Assembly: GCF_002836355.1 (NCBI RefSeq)
Contig: NZ_PJCA01000033.1
Coordinates: forward strand, 25,139 to 89,138
Reading direction: 5' to 3'
Source of the DNA: Moritella sp. Urea-trap-13
GTDB taxonomy: Bacteria > Pseudomonadota > Gammaproteobacteria > Enterobacterales > Moritellaceae
DNA length: 64,000 nt
A program made the translations under genes and the position numbers. The notes beneath the pieces were generated by a model. The model was not told the origin of the DNA. It made no database searches and saw only the letters and a program-made list of their open reading frames with translations. Shown here piece after piece: positions 8,277-16,848 of this stretch. The stretch's first letter is position 1. Each line of letters begins with the position of its first letter.

Positions 8277-9914
8277 ATGCGAGCGATCAAGGTCGATTCC
8301 AATAAAATAATTTTACAGTCTTCGTTATTCAGTAAAATACGAACGTTAATATTAATTATGTTAGCGTCTGTGATTGCCGTTATATTCATTACTATTGCAG
8401 TGTTGAGTCAACAAGTGGCACCGCTGCAGGCTGAAATATTAACAACGCTGAAAACAAATTTGCTACTGGTTACATTACCGTTATTACTTACCGCCCTGGT
8501 TATTTCGAAGGTGGTATTACAGAGATTGATTTCTCAACCTTTAGCGATACTGCAGCAACAATGCCAAGCTGCGGCTGCGAATAGTGACAGTCCTTATGCA
8601 TCATTTAGTTCTCCTTATATTGAGTTAGACGGGCTGGTGGATTTACTGAATTCACAGCAGCAGAACATGGCTGAAGCTAAGAGCAATAAATTACAGCTCG
8701 CGCAATCTAAGCAACATTTTGTCGAAAACTTAACGAATGATATTCGCACCCCAATGAATAGTATTTTGGGAACTGCTGAGCTATTGTGTGAAATGCCACA
8801 AGATATGAAATCAGCAGAATATTTGAAGTTAATGCAACAGTCTGCCACCCATATGCAAATGGTGCTAAATGATGTCGTGGATTATTCTAAAATAGAGTCG
8901 GGAAATTTAGAGTTAGCAGAAGTGCGTTTTGATTTATTAGCCATACTAGATCGGGTTTATACTTCCCTGCGACCATTAATAAATCATAATTTACGGGTAC
9001 GTTTTAGTTTGAATTACGATGAAGATTTACACCGCTTCTATATTGGCGATCCGGTTCGCCTGCAACAAGTGTTAGTTAACTTGGTCGCTAATGCGTTGAA
9101 ATTTACCGATAGAGGATTTGTAGAGCTCAAAGTCATCTGCAGTCAGGTTGATGATAGCCATGAAAACGGTGAAATGGCTGATCTTGTTTTTACTATTAGT
9201 GATTCGGGGATCGGTATTCCAGTGACCAAGCTAGCGCACTTATTTGATAACGAACAACTGCCGTATAATCATAAGTCGAATGACTTACCTAGTGGTGGTC
9301 TAAGCTTAGCCATTTGCTCGCGTTTAATTAACCTGATGCAAGGGCATCTACAGGTGGACAGTACGTTAGGTGAAGGGGCGCAGTTTAAAATAAATTTAAG
9401 ATTACTTCGTGCTTATCAATTACGTGCTCAGCATATAGTCGGTAGTAATGATCTCGCCGTCGATAAATTAGCGGGACTGAAAGTATTACTGATCGAAGAT
9501 AATAAAATAAATCAACTGGTCGCTCAGCAAATGATGACACAGTTGCAGATGCAGGTCGTTACCGCAAATAACGGTTTAGCAGCGCTAGAGCTCATGCCTA
9601 AATATAACTTTGATGTTATTTATATGCAGATACCAGGTGCGGATGGTATTGCGACCACTAAAATGTTGCGTTCTGGTTGCAGTGATAATACTAGTTTTAG
9701 TCATAATAACACCCCCATTATCGCGTTAGTTGAGGATGCCTTAAAGTTTGATTTACAGAGTTGTTTGCATGCTCAGATGCAAGGCTGTATTAATAAACCC
9801 ATATCCAGACAAGGCTTAATTGATGAGACTGTGCGTGTACTCGGTTTTGAGCTGCCTGTCTCTGATGTGGTATTACCGTTCAATAAAAAAATAAAAGTCG
9901 GCTCAGAAGAATAA
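8277..9914 (+). CDS. Hybrid sensor histidine kinase lacking both phosphoacceptors (pseudokinase-like)
   Basis: The start at 8277 has AAGGA eight bases upstream; an ATG at 8268 overlaps that site. The 545-residue product has two N-terminal membrane segments (about 21-43 and 60-78), a dimerisation domain, an ATPase domain and a C-terminal receiver. In the H-box, where SHEIRTP is expected, it reads TNDIRTP with Asn154 (codon 8736-8738) for His. The receiver keeps IEDN and the KP Lys, but the acceptor site reads YMQIPGADG with Gln451 (codon 9627-9629) for Asp. The N-box and DSGIGIP survive; the G2 loop is altered to SGGLSLAI. It is probably a non-canonical signalling or scaffold protein. Confidence 0.88.
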   Translation: MRAIKVDSNKIILQSSLFSKIRTLILIMLASVIAVIFITIAVLSQQVAPLQAEILTTLKTNLLLVTLPLLLTALVISKVVLQRLISQPLAILQQQCQAAAANSDSPYASFSSPYIELDGLVDLLNSQQQNMAEAKSNKLQLAQSKQHFVENLTNDIRTPMNSILGTAELLCEMPQDMKSAEYLKLMQQSATHMQMVLNDVVDYSKIESGNLELAEVRFDLLAILDRVYTSLRPLINHNLRVRFSLNYDEDLHRFYIGDPVRLQQVLVNLVANALKFTDRGFVELKVICSQVDDSHENGEMADLVFTISDSGIGIPVTKLAHLFDNEQLPYNHKSNDLPSGGLSLAICSRLINLMQGHLQVDSTLGEGAQFKINLRLLRAYQLRAQHIVGSNDLAVDKLAGLKVLLIEDNKINQLVAQQMMTQLQMQVVTANNGLAALELMPKYNFDVIYMQIPGADGIATTKMLRSGCSDNTSFSHNNTPIIALVEDALKFDLQSCLHAQMQGCINKPISRQGLIDETVRVLGFELPVSDVVLPFNKKIKVGSEE

Positions 9915-9949
9915 TTTTAATCGACTATCCTCAGTTATGCAGGATTTAC

Positions 9950-10096
9950 TTATGCGACCATCATGCTTTTTAGCGCAAGCTGGTCGGTAATATCAAGGTT
10001 CAGTTCATCACACGCTTCTTCAAATGTTTTACCTAAATGGCAAATGTACATTTCAATCGCGATAAGGTGATTCTGTAATGCTTGTTGCTGTTCCAT
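9950..10096 (-). CDS. Small hypothetical protein, 48 residues
   Basis: An ORF begins MEQQQALQNHLIAIEMYICH, preceded by GGAG, and ends LALKSMMVA. It contains a Cys pair at 19 and 29 and an acidic, helix-prone centre (FEEACDELNLD). It is convergent with the kinase gene and fills most of an otherwise empty gap. I do not recognise the family. A Met five codons upstream is an alternative start. Length, ribosome site and soluble composition support a real gene. Confidence 0.55.
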   Translation of the reverse strand: MEQQQALQNHLIAIEMYICHLGKTFEEACDELNLDITDQLALKSMMVA

Positions 10097-10306
10097 GATA
10101 ATAATCTCCATCAGTGTTTATTAGCCGTTTTATGAGTGAATAAACTAGTCTAGTTCGCTAATTTCTGTCTAGCATTTCGTTAATATTACAGGTTGTTATG
10201 TTTATAATTGTTAACCCACGCACATTTATAGCGTTTTAATGCTTGTATATACCAGTGGGAATGACTCAGAATTGAGCATTTATTCAATGCGATGGAAGAG
10301 TCAAAA

Positions 10307-10951
10307 ATGGACGTTACAACGACGCTAATAATAAGCACACTGATTATCTTGGTGTCCGCAGCACTGCACTTATATGGTGCCTATAAAGAACGAAAATGGT
10401 TGTTCTATGTATTCAAACCGATCACGACATTGGCAATTGCGGCGCTATGCTGGCATCTAGCCCCAACCCTCAGTGATTATGTTTGGCTTATCTTACTAGG
10501 GCTATTGTTGTCGACCTTAGGTGATATCTTCCTGATGCTCCCCAAAGATAGGTTTATCCCCGGTTTATTAAGCTTCTTAGTAGCCCATGTTGCTTACATT
10601 ATTGCTTTTTCTATGCAGCTAGATCTGACTTATACTTGGGCGCTTATCATGCCTTTAATCCTTGTCGCAATGCTGTATTTAACCATACTGTGGCCATCAC
10701 TCGCGGCAATGAAAGCGCCAGTTTTTGTGTACATGAGTATTATTGTCATCATGGCATGGATCAGTGGCGAACGTTACTTTAGTCTAAATAGCTCAACCAG
10801 TCTTTATGCCTTTATTGGTGCCATTGTGTTTTTGTTTTCAGACGCAACACTGGCATTCGATCGATTTAAGAAACAGTTCCATAGTGCTTATGGCGTTATT
10901 ATTGTAAGCTATTATCTTGCTCAGTATTTTATTGCGCTATCAGTTATATAA
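10307..10951 (+). CDS. YhhN/TMEM86 family integral membrane protein
   Basis: This 214-residue protein is almost wholly hydrophobic, with about eight membrane segments. It carries the family signature LLSTLGDIFLMLP followed by GLLSFLVAHVAYIIAF. Eukaryotic TMEM86B is a lysoplasmalogenase; the bacterial role is uncertain. An ATG at 10292 is in frame, but GGAAGAG at 10294-10300 sits six bases before the ATG at 10307, so I choose the latter. Confidence 0.85.
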   Translation: MDVTTTLIISTLIILVSAALHLYGAYKERKWLFYVFKPITTLAIAALCWHLAPTLSDYVWLILLGLLLSTLGDIFLMLPKDRFIPGLLSFLVAHVAYIIAFSMQLDLTYTWALIMPLILVAMLYLTILWPSLAAMKAPVFVYMSIIVIMAWISGERYFSLNSSTSLYAFIGAIVFLFSDATLAFDRFKKQFHSAYGVIIVSYYLAQYFIALSVI

Positions 10952-10998
10952 ACAGCTATCTGAAGGTGTCAACGTCGTTACAGTAAGGGAATTAATTC

Positions 10999-12912
10999 GT
11001 GGCTAAAATAAATTTATCTGGACTGGCTATTTATCCATTAAAGTCTGCAAAAGCAATTAACTTAACCCAATCACAGGTCAGTGAGATGGGTTTAGATCAT
11101 GATCGCCGTTTTATGATTAGTGACATGCAAGGACAGTTTATTACCGGTCGAACGCAGCCTAAAATTTCGACCATCAAGATTGAAGTTGCTGCCCAAGGGA
11201 TTATGCTGTCAGCGCCAAAAATGCCGCCGATTGCCTTCACGTTTAAAGAGTTACAACCGAATTATACTGATGTAACGATCTGGGACTCGATTGTTCAAGG
11301 TCAGCATTGTAGCTATGATATTAATCGCTGGTTAATGAAATTTCTGGATATTGATTGCCAGTTACTGTATTTCGGTGCGCAGTCTTCACGCCAAGTCGCG
11401 AATGTTGATAAGCAGACGGGCTTTGCTGATGGTTATCCACTGTTATTAATCTCACAAGCTTCGCTAGATGAACTTAACCGTAGTACCGCACGACCAATCG
11501 ATATGCGTCAATTCCGAACTAACTTAGTCGTGACTGGTTGTGAACCTTTTGCCGAAGACACTTGGAAGCGGATCAAGATAGGTGATGCTAAGTTTGAATT
11601 AGTCAAAGCCTGTGAACGTTGTATCTTTACGACATTGAGCCCTGGCGAGACCCATTTTGCTGATGATAAAGAGCCACTTAAAACGCTAATTTTATTCCGC
11701 AAAGATAACGATGGCCGAATTGATTTCGGCCAAAACTTAATTAGTCATAACGATGCCGTGATTAAGTTGGGTGATAGTATTGAAGTATTGGAATATCATG
11801 CCCCTAAGTTTTATGCCGATAATCGCCCTAAACAGCAACCAGTGGTATTAGCACCCAAATCGATAGTGAAACATCCTGCTCAGCAACAAGCTAAAACCTT
11901 ATGGGGCAAAGGCGAAACCCGCCAGTTATGTTGTGTCGCGGTTATTGATGAAACGCCAGATACTAAAACGTTTCGTTTTCGGGTTGAACCCGCTGCGCTA
12001 TTGAATTATAAACCGGGGCAATTCATTACGCTTAATCTAAAGATTGGTCAGGATCTGGTGATGCGCAACTATACCTTGTCATCATCACCCAGCCGACCAG
12101 ACTTATTAGCGATTACGGTAAAGCGTGTGCCTGAAGGTAAAGCTTCCAACTGGTTGAATGATAATTTAACGGTTGGCGGTCGCTTAGGCGCATCATCACC
12201 GCGTGGCCCATTTCATGCATTTACTGCGACAACACAGAAATTACTATTACTGTCAGCTGGCAGTGGTATTACCCCTATGCTGTCGATGGCGCGGTATTAT
12301 GCCGATACTGAATGTGATAAAGACATTGTCTTCTTTTACAGTGCAAAAACTGCCGAAGACTTGATTGCCCTTGATGAACTACAGCTACTGACACGTCAGC
12401 ATACCAATATGCGCTTGCTATTAACCTTAACAGGTGAAAAAAAACAAAGTGATTGGACAGGGTTAACGGGGCGTATTGATCAGCAAATGCTAGCTGATGT
12501 GGTGCGTGATATTAATGAACGCTCTGTGTATGTCTGTGGTCCTGAAGCGTTTATGAGTACCATGACCTCGGCGTTAACGGCGCTAAATGTATCCGCTGAG
12601 CAACAGTTTACTGAAAGCTTTGGTGATCATAAACATTCAGAGACGCCGGGTAAGCCGGTGAATATCCTATTGGATAGTTGGGACACCAGCTTTGTTGGTG
12701 ATAACAAAACCACCTTATTAGAACAAGCAGAAAAAAATGGCGTAAATATCCCTTATAACTGCCGAGCGGGTTACTGCGGTGTTTGTCGAGTGACCTTAGA
12801 ATCGGGTGAAGTACGGGTACTTGCCGATCATGCATTAACTGATGATGGTAAAAAGGCTAAAAAAATACTGGCGTGTAGTTGCATACCACAAACGGATGTA
12901 GTTATTAGTTAG
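10999..12912 (+). CDS. YcbX-like MOSC protein fused to an FAD/NAD(P) ferredoxin reductase with a 2Fe-2S domain
   Basis: The 637-residue protein opens with MOSC_N (about 1-115) and a MOSC domain whose CERC (Cys205, Cys208) lies where YcbX and mARC proteins bind the molybdenum cofactor. A ferredoxin-NADP reductase module follows: RNYTLSSSP (357-365, FAD) and LLSAGSGITPM (about 415-425, nucleotide). The C-terminus is a plant-type 2Fe-2S domain with Cys588, 593, 596 and 626. E. coli YcbX has only MOSC and 2Fe-2S and helps detoxify N-hydroxylated bases; here the electron supply seems built in. GTG start with AAGGGA nine bases upstream. Confidence 0.88.
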   Translation: MAKINLSGLAIYPLKSAKAINLTQSQVSEMGLDHDRRFMISDMQGQFITGRTQPKISTIKIEVAAQGIMLSAPKMPPIAFTFKELQPNYTDVTIWDSIVQGQHCSYDINRWLMKFLDIDCQLLYFGAQSSRQVANVDKQTGFADGYPLLLISQASLDELNRSTARPIDMRQFRTNLVVTGCEPFAEDTWKRIKIGDAKFELVKACERCIFTTLSPGETHFADDKEPLKTLILFRKDNDGRIDFGQNLISHNDAVIKLGDSIEVLEYHAPKFYADNRPKQQPVVLAPKSIVKHPAQQQAKTLWGKGETRQLCCVAVIDETPDTKTFRFRVEPAALLNYKPGQFITLNLKIGQDLVMRNYTLSSSPSRPDLLAITVKRVPEGKASNWLNDNLTVGGRLGASSPRGPFHAFTATTQKLLLLSAGSGITPMLSMARYYADTECDKDIVFFYSAKTAEDLIALDELQLLTRQHTNMRLLLTLTGEKKQSDWTGLTGRIDQQMLADVVRDINERSVYVCGPEAFMSTMTSALTALNVSAEQQFTESFGDHKHSETPGKPVNILLDSWDTSFVGDNKTTLLEQAEKNGVNIPYNCRAGYCGVCRVTLESGEVRVLADHALTDDGKKAKKILACSCIPQTDVVIS

Positions 12913-13062
12913 GTCATAATGCTGATGTATTGGGGGTTATTACTTTTAATATGAGTTTTAAATATGATCTTAAATATTAGATGTATAAATATAACGGTTC
13001 TCAAATTGTAATTAAATAAGTAGTGCTTTAAAATTTACCTACTTATGTATAGGAGTTAACAA

Positions 13063-14079
13063 ATGAAACGTACACTTGCCATTGAATTTTCGCGCGTCGT
13101 TGAAGCGGCTGCCCTTGCTGGTTATAAATGGCTAGGCCGTGGTGATAAGAATATTGCCGATGGTGCTGCAGTTGAAGCCATGCGTGTGATGTTAAACAAA
13201 ATTGATATTGATGGTGAGATCGTCATTGGTGAAGGTGAAATCGATGAAGCACCTATGCTCTATATCGGTGAAAAAGTCGGTACCAAAATAGCCGGTGCTG
13301 ATGCGGTCGATATCGCGGTAGACCCGATTGAAGGCACGCGCATGACTGCGATGGGTCAGTCCAATGCGGTTGCTGTACTAGCCGTTGGTGAGAAAGGCGC
13401 ATTTCTAAAAGCACCTGACATGTATATGGAAAAATTAGTCGTTGGCCCAGATGCGAAAGACGCCATTGATTTAAATTTATCGCTTGAAGACAATATTCGT
13501 AATGTCGCTAAGGCGCTGAATAAAGACCTCACAGAGTTAACTGTCGTGACTTTAGCTAAACCACGTCACGATTCAACAATTAAAGCGATGCAAGCGATGG
13601 GTGTGCGTGTATTCGCACTACCTGATGGTGATGTCGCTGCGTCTATCTTATGTTGTATGCCAGATAGCGAAGTCGATATGATGTATTGCATTGGTGGCGC
13701 GCCTGAAGGGGTTATCTCGGCGGCGGCAATACGTGCAATGGACGGTAACATGCAGGCGCGATTATTAGCACGTCATGATGTGAAAGGTGATACGCCCGAA
13801 AACCGCGCTGCAGGTGAAATTGAAATTTCACGTTGTCAGGCATTAGGCTTGGTTGTTGGTGAGATCTTACCGCTGGATAAATTAGCAAAAACCGATAATG
13901 TGATTTTTGCCGCGACAGGTATTACCAAAGGTGATTTGGTTGAAGGTGTGCAGCGTAAAGGTAATATTGCTACCACGGAAACTTTGGTTATTCGTGGTAA
14001 GTCAGGCACCATTCGTCGCATTAAGTCAATACATATGCTTAACCGTAAAGGCGCAGATCTGCAGAGTATCATTCTTTAA
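13063..14079 (+). CDS. glpX: GlpX, class II fructose-1,6-bisphosphatase
   Basis: GlpX hydrolyses fructose 1,6-bisphosphate to fructose 6-phosphate in gluconeogenesis. The 338-residue protein is close to E. coli GlpX (336): IEFSRVVEAAALAGYKWLGR at the N-terminus, the metal-binding GEGEIDEAPM and DPIEGTRMTAMGQ, GGAPEGV, and GNIATTETL near the end. AGGAG precedes the ATG. It is a single-gene unit with its own terminator, not part of a glpFK cluster as in E. coli. Confidence 0.96.
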   Translation: MKRTLAIEFSRVVEAAALAGYKWLGRGDKNIADGAAVEAMRVMLNKIDIDGEIVIGEGEIDEAPMLYIGEKVGTKIAGADAVDIAVDPIEGTRMTAMGQSNAVAVLAVGEKGAFLKAPDMYMEKLVVGPDAKDAIDLNLSLEDNIRNVAKALNKDLTELTVVTLAKPRHDSTIKAMQAMGVRVFALPDGDVAASILCCMPDSEVDMMYCIGGAPEGVISAAAIRAMDGNMQARLLARHDVKGDTPENRAAGEIEISRCQALGLVVGEILPLDKLAKTDNVIFAATGITKGDLVEGVQRKGNIATTETLVIRGKSGTIRRIKSIHMLNRKGADLQSIIL

Positions 14080-14116
14080 AGCGTGTCTAAAAATAAAGAC
14101 TGATGGGATAGATAAC

Positions 14117-14145
14117 AAAAAGCCGCGTCAATAACGCGGCTTTTT
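14117..14145. terminator. Bidirectional terminator between glpX and aroH
   Basis: AAAAGCCGCGT and ACGCGGCTTTT pair around a short loop, with T runs on both strands. It separates convergent glpX and aroH. Confidence 0.9.
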
Positions 14146-14179
14146 AATTTCTACAATATAGTACTATTTAGTGCTGCGC

Positions 14180-15238
14180 TTATGCGATAGCGATACGATC
14201 ACTTGCTGCTAGTGCAAGATCCGCTAATAATTTTTCAGTGTCTTGCCAATGGATACAAGCATCAGTAATGCTCTTACCATAAACAAGTGGCTCGCCAGCA
14301 ACAACAGCTTGATTACCTTCTTCAATAAAGCTTTCAGCCATAATGCCTGAAATCTGCATGCTACCTGTGCGCATCTGCGCCATTACATCTTCAGCCACAA
14401 TAAGCTGATTAGTGTGGAGTTTTTGGCTGTTACCATGGCTGAAATCAACGATAACAGACGGTGCTAAGCCAGCATCAGTTAATGCTTGGGTTGCAACATC
14501 GATATGTGATTGTGCATAGTTAGGGGTCTTACCACCACGTAAGATAACGTGACCAAATGGGTTACCGTGCGTCTGGTATACCGTCATCAGACCATCTTTA
14601 TCTGGTGAATAGAAGATATGCTCTACCTGTGCCGCTCGCACTGCATCAATAGCAATTTTAGTATTGCCGTCAGTGCCATTTTTGAAACCTACAGGGCAAG
14701 ATAATGCTGATGCCATTTCGCGGTGCACTTGGCTTTCTGTTGTTCTTGCGCCAATTGCGCCCCAGCTGATTAAATCGGCAATATATTGACCGTTAACCAT
14801 ATCTAGGAATTCAGTGGCTATAGGCAAACCGATTTCAGTAATATCAACTAACAACTCACGCGCTAAACGTAAGCCTTTATTTGCTTGATATTTACCGTTT
14901 AAATCAGGATCGCTGATCAAGCCTTTCCAGCCCACAATTGTACGTGGTTTTTCAAAGTACACTCGCATTGCAATGACTAAGCTGTCTTTATACTGCTCTT
15001 GCAATGGTTTTAGACGGCGAGCGTAATCTAAAGCCGCGCTAGTATCATGAATTGAGCAAGGACCAATGATAACCAACAAGCGTTTGTCTTTGCCTTCAAT
15101 AATCGCTTCTATTTCACGGCGGTTATTGACTAGCTGCTGTGCGGCGCTATCAGATAATGGAAACTCTTTAATCAGTTGACTCGGAGTGATCACCTGATCG
15201 ATATAGGTAGTTCTAAGTTCGTCTGTTTTAATTGTCAT
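14180..15238 (-). CDS. aroH: 3-deoxy-7-phosphoheptulonate (DAHP) synthase, AroH-like
   Basis: The enzyme joins phosphoenolpyruvate and erythrose 4-phosphate, the first step to aromatic amino acids. The 352-residue protein has the class I signatures IGPCSIHD, YFEKPRT, GARTTESQ and GFKNGTDG. It resembles the Trp-sensitive AroH isoform of E. coli more than AroF or AroG: TDELRT at the N-terminus, SPDKDGLMTVYQT and ISGIMAESF. Feedback specificity is inferred from that likeness. I found no clear TrpR operator upstream. Confidence 0.93.
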   Translation of the reverse strand: MTIKTDELRTTYIDQVITPSQLIKEFPLSDSAAQQLVNNRREIEAIIEGKDKRLLVIIGPCSIHDTSAALDYARRLKPLQEQYKDSLVIAMRVYFEKPRTIVGWKGLISDPDLNGKYQANKGLRLARELLVDITEIGLPIATEFLDMVNGQYIADLISWGAIGARTTESQVHREMASALSCPVGFKNGTDGNTKIAIDAVRAAQVEHIFYSPDKDGLMTVYQTHGNPFGHVILRGGKTPNYAQSHIDVATQALTDAGLAPSVIVDFSHGNSQKLHTNQLIVAEDVMAQMRTGSMQISGIMAESFIEEGNQAVVAGEPLVYGKSITDACIHWQDTEKLLADLALAASDRIAIA

Positions 15239-15304
15239 GATGTCTATTAGTCTAATTATGGGCTGTGATCAGCTTAACGTAATTTCATATTATTATAAAG
15301 ATAA

Positions 15305-15733
15305 TCAGGTGTCAGCTTGATTAGAATCATTAAAGCCTAATAACAGTAGGGATTTTCCTTGCTGCTGATAGGCCAAAAAACGTTGCTGGATATCGTTTGG
15401 TGCCTGTTCTGTCGGAGTAAAACCATGCTGATGATAAAAATCGGCAAGGTGCGGCAGAGCAAAGGTAAAGGTTTTATCTGAGGTGAAGTGAGAACGCATA
15501 TCGCGTAATAACCGATGACCTAGCTGTTGGCCACGGTAATCGGGCGAGACTAACATCCCGGTTAATAACATCAGCTCTCCTATAGGGCGTAAACGGGCGC
15601 AGGCGACAATGGTATTGTTATCTTTTAATACCGCAATACGTTCTGCCTTGTTGGGCCGAGAGTAGGGTAAATATTGTTTATAAAAAGGCTTAACTAATGG
15701 GTTCTCTATTTTCTTTAACCACTGAAACTGCAT
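15305..15733 (-). CDS. GNAT family N-acetyltransferase
   Basis: The 142-residue protein has the acetyl-CoA pyrophosphate-binding motif A as VSPDYRGQQLGHRLL and motif B near HLADFYHQHGF, the usual GNAT core. The substrate is unknown. I start at the inner Met (MQFQWLKK) because AAAGGTAACGAG precedes it; an upstream Met ten codons earlier lacks a ribosome site. It lies just upstream of aroH on the same strand with a 66-base gap and may be cotranscribed; it diverges from murB. Confidence 0.82.
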   Translation of the reverse strand: MQFQWLKKIENPLVKPFYKQYLPYSRPNKAERIAVLKDNNTIVACARLRPIGELMLLTGMLVSPDYRGQQLGHRLLRDMRSHFTSDKTFTFALPHLADFYHQHGFTPTEQAPNDIQQRFLAYQQQGKSLLLLGFNDSNQADT

Positions 15734-15816
15734 CTCGTTACCTTTTATTATTCGGTTTTGCATACAGATACGGTACTATCTGCATGGGATCATGCTTTAC
15801 GAGTGCTAATTATTTC

Positions 15817-16848
15817 ATGCAAATACTAAAAAATCATAATTTAAAACCTTACACCAGTTTTGGTGTTGATGCTTATGCGGCGCAATTTGTCACAGTGACA
15901 ACCTTAACTGAGTTGAAATTAGCATTAGCAATCCCCGCACCTCAGCGGTTAATCCTTGGTGGCGGCAGTAATTTATTGTTTTGTGATGACTTCAATGGAC
16001 TCGTTATTCGAATTTGTTTAACCGGTATTACAGTTAATGAATCAGCCGATGATGTGGTCAGCTTACATGTTGCTGCAGGTGAAAACTGGCATGGGTTTGT
16101 CCAGTGGACCTTGGCGCAAGGCTATGCAGGTTTAGAAAATTTAGCCCTGATCCCTGGTGTTGTCGGTGCCGCGCCAGTGCAAAACATTGGTGCTTATGGC
16201 GTTGAGCTGAAAGATTTCTGCGATTATGTCGATGTACTTGATATTGAAAGCTTAAAGGTACGACGTTACGCACCTGCAGAATGCCAATTTGATTACCGTG
16301 ATAGTATTTTCAAAGGCGCGCTTAAAGATAAAGCAGTGATCACGGCTGTGGGTATTAAATTACCTAAACCTTGGGTGGCTAAAATTAATTATGGTCCGCT
16401 AGCCAGTTTAGGCGCTGAAGCCTCGGCATTAACAATTTTTAAGCAGGTTTGCTTGACTCGCCAACAAAAACTGCCCGACCCGAATAAACTGGGTAATGCG
16501 GGTAGCTTCTTTAAAAACCCGATCATCAGTAAAGCCCAATTTGACATAATTGCTGATAAAAACCCAAGCATGCCGCATTATCCCGCGGGCGGTAAGATTA
16601 AATTAGCGGCGGGCTGGTTAATTGATCAATGTAATTTAAAAGGTTATCAGCAAGGTGGCGCGCAAGTGCACACTGAGCAAGCCTTGGTCATCGTCAATAC
16701 TGGCACGGCGACGGCACATGATATCGTTATGCTTGCGAAACATATACAAACGACGGTGTCAGCACGTTTTGCGGTCGAGCTACAGCATGAAGTGCGCTTT
16801 ATCGGCCGTGACGGTGAAACTAACTTGGCGGAGGTGTGCCGTGGTTAA
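15817..16848 (+). CDS. murB: MurB, UDP-N-acetylenolpyruvoylglucosamine reductase
   Basis: MurB is the FAD enzyme that reduces UDP-GlcNAc-enolpyruvate to UDP-MurNAc with NADPH in peptidoglycan synthesis. The 343-residue product from MQILKNHN matches E. coli MurB (342). FAD-binding LGGGSNLLF and the IPGVVGAAPVQNIGAYG block are clear, and the catalytic Ser lies in GNAGSFFKNP. An upstream in-frame ATG at 15697 overlaps the divergent GNAT gene and lacks homology. The 3' end overlaps birA by eight bases, the conserved murB-birA pairing of E. coli. Confidence 0.96.
   Translation: MQILKNHNLKPYTSFGVDAYAAQFVTVTTLTELKLALAIPAPQRLILGGGSNLLFCDDFNGLVIRICLTGITVNESADDVVSLHVAAGENWHGFVQWTLAQGYAGLENLALIPGVVGAAPVQNIGAYGVELKDFCDYVDVLDIESLKVRRYAPAECQFDYRDSIFKGALKDKAVITAVGIKLPKPWVAKINYGPLASLGAEASALTIFKQVCLTRQQKLPDPNKLGNAGSFFKNPIISKAQFDIIADKNPSMPHYPAGGKIKLAAGWLIDQCNLKGYQQGGAQVHTEQALVIVNTGTATAHDIVMLAKHIQTTVSARFAVELQHEVRFIGRDGETNLAEVCRG

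Noticed and set aside
15239..15304. Possible TrpR operator upstream of aroH
   Set aside because: No convincing match to the CTAGTTAACTAG-type palindrome; only loose AT-rich similarity.
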